NCBI GenBank assembly: GCA_016893485.2
Contig: JAFEKX020000001.1
Span: 5,659,501-5,723,500, forward strand
From: Streptomyces sp. P3
Lineage (GTDB): Bacteria > Actinomycetota > Actinomycetes > Streptomycetales > Streptomycetaceae
Reading direction: 5' to 3'
Length of the DNA stretch: 64,000 nucleotides
In this document: positions 49,985 through 59,657 of the stretch, in pieces
Position numbering within the stretch: the first letter of the stretch is position 1
Layout: each line of letters begins with the position of its first letter
Notes under the pieces: generated by a model
Databases searched by the model: none
The model's input: the letters and a program-made list of their open reading frames with translations, nothing else
What the model was told of the DNA's origin: nothing
Position numbers and translations under genes: made by a program

Positions 49985-51542
49985 ATGACCTCCACCGAAA
50001 CCTTTGTGGACAGCCCGGCGCCCGAAGCCACGGGAGCCGCCGAAGCCGCCGAAGCCGTCGGGGCACCCGACGCCCCTGCGGCCGGCCGGCGCGGGTGACC
50101 GGCGTCGCTGGTTCGCCCTCGCGATCGTGATGACGGCGGCCTTCATGGACCTCGTCGACGTCACGATCGTCAATGTCGCGATTCCGTCGATCCAGCGGGA
50201 CGCGGGCGCTTCCTTCAGCCAGATCCAGTGGATAACGGCCGGTTACGCGCTCGCCTTCGCCGCCGGGCTGATCACCGGCGGACGGCTGGGTGACATCCAC
50301 GGTCGCAAGCGGCTGTTCCTCGTCGGCATCGGCGGCTTCACGCTCGCCTCCGCGCTGTGCGGCTTCGCGGCGAACCCGGAGATGCTGGTCGCCTCGCGCA
50401 TCCTCCAGGGCGGGATGGCCGCGATGATGGTGCCGCAGGTGCTGTCGATCGTGCACGCGACCTTCCCCCGCGCACGAACGCGGCAAGGTGTTCGGTCTGT
50501 TCGGCGCGATCGTCGGGCTCGGCGCGGTCTCCGGTCCGCTGCTCGGCGCGCTGCTCACCGAGTGGAATCTGTTCGGGCTGGAGTGGCGCCCGATCTTCCT
50601 GATCAACCTGCCGGTGGGCATCGCGGGTCTGATCCTCGGCAGCCGCTTCATCACCGAGTCCAAGGCCCCGCGCGCACTGAAGCTGGACCTGGTGGGCGTC
50701 ACGCTCGTCACCCTCGGCCTGCTGATGCTGCTCTATCCGCTCACCCGGGGCGACGAACTGGGCTGGCCCGCCTGGGGTTCGTGTCGATGTCCGGCTCGAT
50801 CGGGGTCTTCGCCGGGCTGGTGGCCTACGAGCGGCGGAAGGCGGCGCGGGACGGTTCGCCGCTCGTCGAGCTGTCGCTGTTCGAGGTGAAGAGCTTCGCG
50901 GCCGGTATTGCCGTACAGACGGTCTTCGGGATCGGGCTCGGCATCTTCTTCCTGGTCTGGACGCTGTACATGCAGATCGGGCTGGGCTGGAGCCCGCTGC
51001 GGGCGGGGCTGACCGGCGTGCCGTTCTCCATCGCCTGTTCGGCGGCGGCCGGGATGTCCGTGCAGAAACTGGTTCCGCGGCTCGGCGGGCGCAACGTGCT
51101 GCAGACCGGCGCGCTGGTGATGGTCGTGGGCGTGCTGCTGTACCTCTGGGAGGCCGACCGGTACCAACTGGCCATCGCCTCCTGGCAGATGGCGCTCCCG
51201 CTCGTCGTGATGGGCGCCGGCATGGGCCTGATCTTCGCCCCGCTGACCGACACGATCCTCTCCGAAGTGCCGCGAGAGCACGCGGGATCGGCGTCCGGGC
51301 TCATCAACACCGTTCAGCAGATGGGCAATGCGCTGGGTCTTGGGCTCGTGTCGGTGGTCTTCTTCGGCTCGATCGGGGACCGGCTGACCCCGGCCCAGGT
51401 GGGGCCCGCGTTCGTCAACGCCTTTCAGAACTCGCTGGGTTGGGTCGCCGCGGTGATGGGGCTGATCTTCCTGCTGATGTTCGCGCTGCCGGGGCGGACG
51501 GCGGGGGCGGCGGCCAAGGAGGCTGCGGTCGACGGGAGTTGA
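49985..51542 (+). CDS. DHA2-family MFS transporter (second)
   Basis: About 520 residues with 14 helices. Motif D1 FMDLVDVTIVNVAIPSIQRD, motif A GGRLGDIHGRKRLF and motif C-like GLGAVSGPLLGALLTEWNLFGLEWRPIFLINLPVG are visible. Breaks near 50095, 50475 and 50775, each one base. The Ala/Pro-rich N-terminal 30 residues are cytoplasmic. It pairs with the divergent WYL regulator. Confidence 0.92.
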
Positions 51543-51563
51543 CGCCCTGCGCAGGTACGTGAC

Positions 51564-51599
51564 AGCGCCCCGCCCCGAGCCGTACGGGGGCGGGGCGCT
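51564..51599. terminator. Hairpin terminator after MFS gene
   Basis: Perfect 13-bp stem AGCGCCCCGCCCC. Confidence 0.75.
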
Positions 51600-52796
51600 C
51601 GGCGTGAAAGTGCGGACGATGGCGTACGCCGGGGACGGATTGGGCGTACGCCCGGCAGCCCGGACGGCGCACCGAGGGTCGAACGCTGCACTACGTCCCC
51701 AATGCTCGCTTCTGTGGGGAACACTCCGGCTTTGGGGGTCTCAGGTGCCCAAGTCGCCCGCGCCGAGAGAAAACTGACAGACCGTGAGATGCGGGTGGGA
51801 CGGGCGGGTCGGGTGCGTGGGGCGGGGGCGCGGGCATGGGATCGGTGCGGTGTCCTTATTATCTTGTCGACACTTTACGATGTTGCGGCGGCGAACCATT
51901 GATTTCCGTTCAGTAATCCGCCCGGCACCCCGGACGGCCGCATTTTCTGTCGCCTTTGATTGCCCCGGAAAAAGGAATTCCGGCAGCGCGGGCCGCTTAA
52001 TCGGGCGGGCCGGAGTGGCGCCCTCCGCAGGCTTTGCCGGGCAGGCTTCCGGTGGCCGGAGTCGGCGGTCGCGTCGGCCAGTACTGGCCGAAACTGTTTA
52101 CTCTTGATCGATGGCAATCATTTGATAACGCTGTCATGTCCCTGTGGGTGGCAGGGGGCGGCTTGCCCACGTGGGGGCAAAGGGGGCAAAAAGCGCGGCC
52201 TTTCGAGGCGTCCCGACGGCGCGTGTGGCGAGGTTAGCTGTCGGTGACATTCCCCATGGGCGGGGATTCTGCTGGACTATCCGTCGCCGGTGGCGGGCGG
52301 GGAGTGACCCAAACGGCATCCGTGGTGTTTACTGGGCAGCGGTCTGATCCTTGGTGGGTCCGGACCATTCCGGGAGGCCCTGGGGTGGTGCCCCGGGGCC
52401 TCTCGTTTTTTGCCAACGGTTTGTGCGGGTGTCATATCTCGGCCACCTGAGAAGGGTCACGTCACCCCTCCGGAACGGGGCGGATAACCAGGATGGCCGT
52501 GATCGAGAATGCGGTAAAGGGTGTTTTCTTTCCCCTTCGTATTACTCGTGATCTTCTGTAATAAAGCCCTACGGTCAGGGGTTTCCGAAACGATCTACAT
52601 TCTCCGCCGCCACCTTCGAAAACGCGGCTGGCTCTTCACTCCTGGCGAGGGGTACCGTGCTATCTCGCGCCACTGTTTCCACCCGCCGGGCCCCACCAGC
52701 CGGGCGGTGCCGTACCTCCCGGACCGTTCCGACCCACCACCCGGAACCTCGCTGACCAGCGGGGTTCTCCTGCGTTAACACTACGAGGATCGCACT
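51600..52796. other. Long leader/intergenic region, no recognised protein gene
   Basis: About 1.2 kb. I see no ORF with Streptomyces codon bias on either strand. It is clearly richer in A/T than its neighbours (for example around 51850-51960, 52090-52135 and 52500-52600). It contains a strong intrinsic terminator at 52374, a small palindrome GTTTCCGAAAC at 52581 and several short hairpins. It could hold a non-coding RNA or a long regulatory leader of the downstream Crp-like operon. Confidence 0.5.
52374..52409 (+). terminator. Strong rho-independent terminator inside the leader region
   Basis: GAGGCCCTGGGG - TGGTG - CCCCGGGGCCTC (12-bp stem with one G-T pair) followed by TCG and a run of six T. 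Nothing encoded as a protein precedes it, suggesting that it ends an untranslated RNA. Confidence 0.82.
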
Positions 52797-52943
52797 ATGC
52801 GTACCGTCAACGGCGACGGCGTACGTCCGCCGTCGCGCCGCGGCCCCCGCGGCACCCTCCTGGTGACGCCCCGTCACCACCTCACGTCTCAGGGCGAGTA
52901 CGCCGGTGCGCGCGCCGCCGCGACCACCGGGGCGGGGGAGTGA
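52797..52943 (+). CDS. Small ORF translationally coupled to Crp-like regulator
   Basis: 48 residues, starting MRTVNGDGVRPPSRRGPRG and ending ATTGAGE, Arg/Gly/Pro/Ala-rich. The ATG has AGGA 9 nt upstream. The TGA overlaps the next gene's GTG (GTGA at 52940-52943), so ribosomes finishing here can start the regulator. It has no signal peptide or Cys. It may be a leader peptide or a small partner of the regulator; no homologue is recognised. Confidence 0.55.
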   Translation: MRTVNGDGVRPPSRRGPRGTLLVTPRHHLTSQGEYAGARAAATTGAGE

Positions 52944-53679
52944 GCGTGCCCTCGACCGCCGACACCAACCGGCCGACCGACCACCCGCTCATGGGCCACG
53001 AGGACAAGCCTGAGGGAAGCTTCCTGCAACGCCTGTCCGCCGACGACTGGCGTTTCCTGCTGGAGGACGACCTCCGGGGCCGCAGCTTCGGCCAGGACGA
53101 ACACCTGCCGATGGCGCAGGACGACCGGAACGTCTACATGATCTGGGACGGCGTCGTACGACAGGACCGCTTCCCGCTCGGCGACTGGGACGGCGCCCCC
53201 GCCGTCACCCGGTTCCGGGGCGGCGGCCAACTGGTCGGCGAGGCCAAGCTCATCAGCCCCGAGTCCGCCGTCCGCACCCGGTGCCTGACCAGGACCGTCG
53301 TCATCCCTGCCGCGCGCGCCGCTTCAACGTGCTGCTGAGCAAGCGTCCCGAGGCCAAGCTCGCGCTCCTGCGCAGCCTGGAGCACCGCAACCGCAGCGAC
53401 GAACTCGTCTACACCCTGACCACCAGGCCGCCCCTGGAGCGCGCCAGCCGACTCCTGGCGCATCTCGCCGACACCGCGGGCACCCCCGACCCCCGGACGG
53501 GCATCACGCACATCACCGGCCCGGCCCAGAAGGACATCGCGGCCGCGCTCCAACTCGCCGTCTCCACAACGGAGAACGCCCTCCGGACCCTGCGCTACCA
53601 CGGGATCGTCGAGGCCCGGTACCGCAAGTTCCTCGTCCACGACGTCGACGCGCTGCGTCACCTCGCCGGCCCGGTCTGA
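52940..53679 (+). CDS. Crp/Fnr-like transcriptional regulator
   Basis: About 246 residues. The N-terminal cyclic-nucleotide-binding-like beta barrel contains DLRGRSFGQDEHLPMAQDDRNVYMIWDGVVRQ and GGGQLVGEAKLI. A dimer helix and a C-terminal winged helix follow (HITGPAQKDIAAALQLAVSTTENALRTLRYHGIVEARYRKFLVHD). The typical cAMP-binding RGE..(S/T)A motif is degenerate, so it may sense something other than cAMP. One base is missing near 53305. GTG start, coupled to the upstream 48-residue ORF. Confidence 0.78.
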
Positions 53680-53738
53680 CCCCGCCCGGCGCACCGCTTC
53701 CCTCCCCGCTCGCGTTTCATCCCCGAACGGATCACCTC

Positions 53739-54212
53739 ATGATGATCAGCACCTTCCTGGTGCCCACCGCCACCGCCATTCTCGGGGCCCTGACGTACCG
53801 GCATCACCGGCAGGTCTTCGCCTGGACGAAGAAGCTCCGCCACAAGGAGGAGACGAACGCCGACTTCAGCAAGCCCGCCGAGTGGCTCGCCGACCTCTAC
53901 AGGGCGCAGTGCGGCCTCGCCCAGAAGCCCTGTGTCGCCGAGGACTTCAAGGGCATCGCGACGACCGGCACCATGCTCGCGGGCATAGCCGACCACACCG
54001 AAGGCGTCCGGTTCGAGCTGGCGAAGGTCGTCGAGAGCGTGCGGGGCTATGTCGCCACCGCGCTGCCCGCGCAGGGCGCGGCCGTGCGCGTGGGCCTCCC
54101 GGAGCACCATGCCCGGCTCGAACAGGCCATGCGCCAGGAGGCCGCCCGCGACGCACTGGCGCACGCCATCCTCGCGGCCGAGCAGCGGATCAAGGAGCTG
54201 CGCCACAGCTGA
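53739..54212 (+). CDS. Signal-anchored hypothetical protein
   Basis: Intact 157-residue protein. A single N-terminal membrane segment (ISTFLVPTATAILGALTY) is followed by a basic stretch and an alpha-helical soluble domain (FSKPAEWLADLYRAQCGLAQKPCVAEDF, LARALAHAILAAEQRIKELRHS-like end). Family not recognised. It lies 60 bp after the Crp-like gene on the same strand, probably as one operon. The start ATG 53739 or 53742. Confidence 0.7.
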   Translation: MMISTFLVPTATAILGALTYRHHRQVFAWTKKLRHKEETNADFSKPAEWLADLYRAQCGLAQKPCVAEDFKGIATTGTMLAGIADHTEGVRFELAKVVESVRGYVATALPAQGAAVRVGLPEHHARLEQAMRQEAARDALAHAILAAEQRIKELRHS

Positions 54213-54268
54213 CGACGGATCTCGGGACACGGTCGATCGCCCCCGTCTGCCCGTTCATGTCCACCTGA

Positions 54269-54334
54269 TGCCCGAACTTGTTTACTTTCCGGAAATCCGG
54301 GCGTAGCCTCCCAGCGAAACCACAAGTTCGGGCA
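54269..54334. promoter_or_regulatory. FruR operator pair flanking the fru promoter
   Basis: TGCCCGAACTTGT at 54269-54281 and its exact inverse ACAAGTTCGGGCA at 54322-54334 enclose a 40-bp core with a possible -10 (TAGCCT, 54304-54309). The DeoR-type repressor encoded 20 bp downstream is the natural ligand. Confidence 0.7.
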
Positions 54335-54354
54335 CAGGTCGGAGGCGAACGGAC

Positions 54355-55114
54355 ATGTACGCACCGGAGCGGCAACAGGAGATCCTCCGGCTGGCCCGTG
54401 ACGGCGGCCGGGTGGACGTCGTATCGCTGGCCGAGGAGTTCCAGGTCACGGCGGAGACGATCCGCCGGGACCTGAAGGCCCTCGACCGCGCGGGACTCGT
54501 CCGCCGGGTGCACGGCGGTGCCATACCCGCCGGGCGGCTGGACTTCGAGCCGGACCTCGCCGAGCGCGAGTCGACGGCGGCCGACGAGAAGGACCGCATC
54601 GCCAAGGCGGCCCTCGCCGAGCTGCCGATGCAGGGCACGGTGATCCTCGACGCCGGTACGACGGTGGCCCGCCTCGCGGGCATCGTCCCGCTGGAGGCCG
54701 AGCTGACCGTCGTCACGCACTCGCTGCCCATCGCGGCCCGCCTCGCGGACCACCCGGGCATGCAGCTCCACCTCGTCGGGGGCGCGTGCGGCACCGTACG
54801 CGCGCCGCCGTGGACGCCTGGGCGCTGCGGGCCTACGGCGAGATCCGCGCCGACGTCGTGTTCGTCGCGGCCAACGGCTTCTCCGCCGGGCACGGGCTGA
54901 CCACCCCGACCTCGCGGAGGCCGCGGTCAAGCGCGCGGCGATCGCCGCCGCCCGCCGGGTGGTGCTGCTCGCCGACTCCGCCAAGCACGGCCAGGAGCAC
55001 TTCGCCCGCTTCGGCGCCCTGAGCGACGTGGACCTCCTGATCACCGACAGCGGGCTGAGCCCCGAAGACGCCACCGCCATGGAGCGCGGCGGCATGGAAG
55101 TAGTGCGCGCATGA
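54355..55114 (+). CDS. fruR: DeoR/GlpR-family repressor of the fructose operon
   Basis: About 253 residues. The DeoR helix-turn-helix is RQQEILRLARDGGRVDVVSLAEEFQVTAETIRRDLKALDRAGLVRRVHGGAI. The sugar-phosphate-binding domain contains ILDAGTTVARLAG, FVAANGFSAGHGLTTPD and ARRVVLLADSAKHGQEHFARFG. Breaks near 54795 and 54905. The TGA overlaps the fruK ATG (ATGA at 55111). It likely senses fructose-1-phosphate. Confidence 0.92.
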
Positions 55115-56057
55115 TCCTCACCGTCACCCCGAACCCGTCCCTCGACCGCACCTACGAGGTTCCCTCCCTCGACCGCGGCGAGGTCATCCGGGCCACCGGC
55201 GAGCGCATGGACCCCGGCGGCAAGGGAGTCAACGTCTCCCGCGCGGTGTCCGCCGCGGGCCGCCGTACCGTCGCCGTCCTGCCGCTGGGCGGTGCTCCGG
55301 GCGCGCTGGTCGCGGATCTGCTCGACGCGCAGGGCATCGAGGTCGCGCCGGTCCCGGTCGCCGGGGCCACCCGGTCGAACATCGCGCTGGCCGAGGCGGA
55401 CGGCGTCCTCACGAAGATCAACGCGCCCGGGCCCGAACTGACCGCCGCCGAGCAGGAGTTGCTCCTGGAGACGGTCAGGCGGCAGTCCCGTGACGCCGAC
55501 TGGATCGCCTGCTGCGGCAGCCTCCCGCGCGGCCTCGCGCCGTCCTGGTACGCCGAGTTGGTGGCCCGCGCGCACGCCGCCGGGGTCCGGATCGCCCTCG
55601 ACACCTCCGGGCCCGCGCTCATCGAGGCGCTGCGCGAACACCCGGACGTGGTCAAGCCCAACGCCGAGGAACTCGCCGAGGCCGTCTCCCGCCCCCTCGC
55701 CACCGTCGGCGACGCGGTCAAGGCGGCTGAGGAACTACGGGAGTTGGGCGCGGGCGCCGTCCTCGCCAGCCTGGGCGCCGACGGGCAGCTGCTCGTGGAC
55801 GGCTCCGGTGCCTGGTACGGCAGCGCGCGCGTCGACGTCGTACGCAGCAATGTCGGTGCGGGGACTCCTCGCTGGCCGGCTTCCTGATCGCCGGCGGCAG
55901 CGGCCCCGACGCCCTCGCCTCGGCCGTCGCCCACGGCGCCGCCGCCGTCCAGCTCCCCGGCAGCGTGATGCCGACCCCGGCCGATCTCGACCCGGCCGCG
56001 GTGACCGTCACGGCGGACGTCCCGGTGGACCGCGTCCTCACGGAGCCGGTGACATGA
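55111..56057 (+). CDS. fruK: 1-phosphofructokinase
   Basis: PfkB-family kinase (about 316 residues) converting fructose-1-phosphate to fructose-1,6-bisphosphate. It has the N-terminal ILTVTPNPSLDRTYEV, GGKGVNVSRAVSAAG, and after repair near 55862 (one base) the catalytic GAGDSSLAGFL. Also visible are PNAEELAEA and GAVLASLGADG. Start ATG overlaps fruR; ends TGA 56057. Confidence 0.95.
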
Positions 56058-56203
56058 GCGCGCCCACCGTCCCTACGGCCGCCCGCCCCCGCTCCCCGTC
56101 GACCGCCGCCCCCTCCCCACAGTGCCGCAGTACCCCGTCCCCGTCCCGTCCCCACCCCCGCCCACGGCAGTCCCCGGGCGATACGCGAGCGAAGGAGCCC
56201 GCG

Positions 56204-58247
56204 ATGAGCGAGATGATCACCGCGGACCTGGTCGACCTCGACCTGTCCGCCGATACCAAAGAGGCGGCGGCACGTGCCCTCGCCGAGCGCATGGTCGCCC
56301 AGGGCCGGGTCACCGACCTCGACGGCTTCCTCGCCGACGTGGCCGCCCGCGAGGCGCAGATGCCGACCGGCCTCGACGGCGGCATCGGCATCCCGCACTG
56401 CCGCAGCGCGTACGTCACCGAGCCGTCCCTCGCCTTCGGCCGCAGCGCCGAGGGTGTCGACTTCGGCGCCCCCGACGGCCCCGCCGACCTGATCTTCCTG
56501 ATCGCCGCGCCCGCGGGCGCCGACGACGCCCACCTCACGATCCTCTCCTCGCTGGCCCGGCAGCTCGCGAACGCCGAGTTCACGTCCGCGCTGCGCTCGG
56601 TGGGCGACGCGGAGAGCGCGGCGGCGCTGATCCGCGGCGACGAGGCTCCCGTGGCGAGCACCCCGAAGACTCCGTGGCGACGTCGGCGGCGGCCTCCGCC
56701 GACGCCGCCACGGACACCACCGCACCGGCGTCCGACGGGGACGGCGACAGCCCGTTCCGCATCGTCGCCGTCACCTCCTGCCCCACCGGCATCGCGCACA
56801 CCTACATGGCGGCCGAGTCACTGGAGAACGCGGGCCGCGAGGCCGGTGTCGACCTCGTCGTCGAGACGCAGGGTTCGGCCGGTTTCACCCGGCTCGACCC
56901 GGCGGTGATCGCGGCGGCGGACGCCGTGATCTTCGCCCACGACGTGCCCGTACGGGACAAGGACCGCTTCGCCGGGAAGCCGACCGTCGACGTCGGCGTG
57001 AAGGCGGGCATCAACCGCCCCGCCGAGCTGATCTCCGAGGTCCGCGGCAAGGCGGAGCGCGGCGAGGTCACCGGCGGCACCACGCCGACCCCGGTCCAGC
57101 GCGGCGGCGAGGAGGGCGAGGGCTACGGCTCGATGCTCCGCAAGTGGCTGATGTCCGGCGTCAGTTACATGGTCCCGTTCGTCGCGGCGGGCGGTCTGCT
57201 GATCGCCCTCGGCTTCGCGATCGGCGGCTACGAGATCAAGTCCGCGCCCTCGGTCATGCAGCACTTCGTGTGGACGCAGACCGACAGCTGGGCCGCCCTG
57301 ATGTTCCAGATCGGCGCCGTCGCCTTCGGCTTCCTCGTCCCGGTCCTGGCCGGTTACATCGCCTACGGCATGGCCGACCGGCCGGGTCTCGTGCCCGGGT
57401 TCGTCGGCGGCATGATCGCCTCCACCATCAACGCGGGCTTCCTCGGCGGTCTGGCCGCCGGCCTGATCGCCGGTGGAGTGGTGCTGGCGATCCAGAGGGT
57501 GAAGATCCCCAAGGCGGTCCGGGGATCATGCCGGTGGTGGTGATCCCGCTGATCTCCACGGCGATCGTCGGGTTCCTGATGTTCGTGGTCATCGGCAAAC
57601 CGATCGCCTCGGCGCAGAAGGGCATGACCGACTGGCTCAACGGCCTCAGCGGCTCGAACGCGATCCTGCTGGGCGCCCTGCTCGGCCTGATGATGTGCTT
57701 CGACCTCGGCGGCCCGGTCAACAAGGTCGCGTACACCTTCGCCACCGCCGGTATCGCGGTCTCCAACCCCAGTGACTCCGCGATGAAGATCATGGCCGCG
57801 GTGATGGCGGCCGGCATGGTCCCGCCGCTGGCGATGGCCCTGGCCACGACCGTGCGCGGCAAGCTCTTCACCGAGACCGAGCGGGAGAACGGCAAGGCCG
57901 CCTGGGTGCTGGGCGCCTCCTTCATCTCCGAGGGCGCGATCCCGTTCGCGGCGGCCGACCCGCTGCGTGTCATTCCGTCGTCGATGGTGGGCGGCGCGAT
58001 CACCGGCGCCCTGTCGATGTCCTTCGGCGCGACCCTGCGGGCCCCGCACGGCGGCATCTTCGTGGTCCCGCTGATCGGCAACCCGTTCCTCTACCTGATC
58101 GCCATCGCGGTCGGCATGTGCGTCACGGCGGCCCTGGTCGTCGTCCTGAAGGGCATGCGCAAGCCGGTCGCGGGCGGCACCGCTCCGGGAGCACCGGAGG
58201 ACATAGCCGCTCCGGCGGCGGACACGAAGCAGCCGGTCGCGGCCTAG
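56204..58247 (+). CDS. fruA: PTS fructose transporter subunit IIABC
   Basis: About 680 residues: IIA with phospho-His in GGIGIPHCRS (near residue 65), an Asp/Ala linker, IIB with phospho-Cys in VTSCPTGIAHTYMAAE (near 190), and IIC with about 9 helices (SYMVPFVAAGGLLIALGFA, GLMMCFDLGGPVNKVAYTFA, FISEGAIPFAAADPLRVIP). Imports and phosphorylates fructose. Breaks near 56660 and 57525. ATG 56204 has AAGGAG. An in-frame ATG at 56054 overlaps the fruK stop and would add 50 Pro/Ser-rich residues; I prefer the shorter form. Confidence 0.95.
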
Positions 58248-58259
58248 CCCTCATCGGGT

Positions 58260-58292
58260 CTCCGTCTGACCTCCGTCTGACCTCCGTCTGGT
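58260..58292. repeat. Tandem 11-bp repeat CTCCGTCTGAC x3
   Basis: Copies at 58260, 58271 and 58282 (last one imperfect) follow the fruA stop immediately. Confidence 0.75.
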
Positions 58293-58338
58293 CTCTTTTG
58301 GGCTGGTGTGAGGTGTTCACGGCAACTGCGATATACGT

Positions 58339-58368
58339 CACGGTCCGGGACCACGGTCCCGGACCGTG
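58339..58368. promoter_or_regulatory. 30-bp near-perfect palindrome upstream of small membrane protein
   Basis: CACGGTCCGGGACC - AC - GGTCCCGGACCGTG. A 14-bp perfect inverted repeat with 2-nt centre, ending 16 bp before the ATG at 58385. It can act as an operator or a very stable RNA hairpin at the ribosome site. Confidence 0.6.
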
Positions 58369-58384
58369 GTGTCTACTGGAACGC

Positions 58385-58638
58385 ATGCCTGAGCACGTCT
58401 CCATCCTCCAGCTGACCGGTGCGGCCGTCCTCGCCCTGGCGACCGTCGCCTGGGTGGTCGGCCTGACGCGCGTCCTGCGCCGCTCCCTCGCGGAGCCCAC
58501 CGCATGGCACGCGGCCCACCCGCTCTACGGCCTTCCGCCGCAGCGCGCCCCCCTCCGCACGTGGAGTCCGTCGAACTGACCCCGGCCGAGCGCGACGCGT
58601 TCGCGGGCCTCGTACGACAGCTCAGCGACGGGCGTTGA
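58385..58638 (+). CDS. Small single-span membrane protein
   Basis: About 84 residues. An N-terminal helix (LTGAAVLALATVAWVVGLTRVL) is followed by a basic segment and a C-terminal SVELTPAERDAFAGLVRQLSDGR. One base is missing near 58555. No family assigned; it resembles small hypothetical proteins common in Streptomyces. Confidence 0.6.
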
Positions 58639-58753
58639 GCGGGCGACGGGTGTTGATCAGGCGGCGGGTGTTGACCCGGCGATGAGCGTTGATCAGGCGG
58701 CGGGCGTCGAGCGGCCCGGCTCGCGGCTTGGGAGACCCGCGCCGTCCCGGCCG

Positions 58754-59500
58754 CTACGAGACCTGCGCCGCCCGCCGCTCCATCGCGTCGCGGGCCGCGT
58801 CCTCGCTGACGTACACCTCGCACATGTGCCGGCCGTCAGGCGTCGCCGTGTGCTCGACCTCCCACAGGGAGATCTCCGTCCCGTCCTGCAGCAGGAACGC
58901 GTGCTCGTAGAGCGAGAAGCACAGCGCCGCCCTGCCCGCCCGGAACGGTCGGCCGAAGGCCTGCGTGATCTGGTGCGCGAACGCCGTCTCCAGCAGCTCG
59001 GCCGTCTCCGCGTCCGGCTTGTCCGCGTTCTCCGCCCGGCGCAGTAAACGGCGCGCGTGGTCCGCGGAGTCGTCCGCCAGATACGTGTGCCGGGGCTCCG
59101 GGAGTGGCGACAACTGCACCAGCACGGGCAGTTCGAAGTCCGGGGTGTCCGGCGGCAGCGGGAGCCGCACGGTCGCGGTGCGCAGCTCCTCCTCGTCGAC
59201 ATACACCTCGTGCTGTGTCTCGCGGCCCAGCACGGTGTTGTGGACGAGCTCCCACAGGGTGAGCGCCGAACCGTCGGCGAGCAGCCATGTGTGCCGGTAC
59301 GTCTCCCGGTGCAGGCCGGCGCTGTGGTGCGCGGAGTGCAGCGAACTGTCGTGCGCCAGCGCGCAGTCGAGGCGCCTTATGGTCTCGTCCGGCAGCTCGA
59401 AGGAGTTCAGGGCACGGCCGAGGAGTCGCTCGAGGTGCTCTTGCGGAGACTCGGGCGACTCGGGTTGTTCGTACGCTGCCGTGTCGTACGGAACGCTCAA
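58754..59500 (-). CDS. DUF6227-like protein with internal duplication
   Basis: Intact 248 residues. Two copies of one module are visible: HTWLLADGSALTLWELVHNT ... HEVYVDEEELRTA and HAFLLQDGTEISLWEVEHTA ... CEVYVSEDAARDA, each preceded by a helical H-x-L segment. Cytoplasmic; no catalytic motif seen. TTG start at 59500 with GGGAG. The DUF6227 assignment is from memory. Confidence 0.72.
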   Translation of the reverse strand: MSVPYDTAAYEQPESPESPQEHLERLLGRALNSFELPDETIRRLDCALAHDSSLHSAHHSAGLHRETYRHTWLLADGSALTLWELVHNTVLGRETQHEVYVDEEELRTATVRLPLPPDTPDFELPVLVQLSPLPEPRHTYLADDSADHARRLLRRAENADKPDAETAELLETAFAHQITQAFGRPFRAGRAALCFSLYEHAFLLQDGTEISLWEVEHTATPDGRHMCEVYVSEDAARDAMERRAAQVS

Positions 59501-59605
59501 GGCTTCTCCCGGCGTTGCTGCATGTCACCTTGTGGGTGCATACCGTAGCCCCTCGGTCGGACATCATGTCCGGGAACCGAGAAAACGTATGCCCAGAAAA
59601 CGCGT

Positions 59606-59634
59606 GGGCCGCGCGGGATGTTCCCGCGCGGCCC
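59606..59634. terminator. Hairpin terminator between LDT and DUF6227 genes
   Basis: Perfect 12-bp stem GGGCCGCGCGGG with loop ATGTT, just past the L,D-transpeptidase stop. Confidence 0.75.
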
Positions 59635-59657
59635 GAGGTTCCGTCAAAATCCGCCGG

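Noticed and set aside
52034..52551. Several 60-68 residue open frames in the leader region
   Set aside because: No Streptomyces codon bias, no ribosome sites and they cross a strong terminator.
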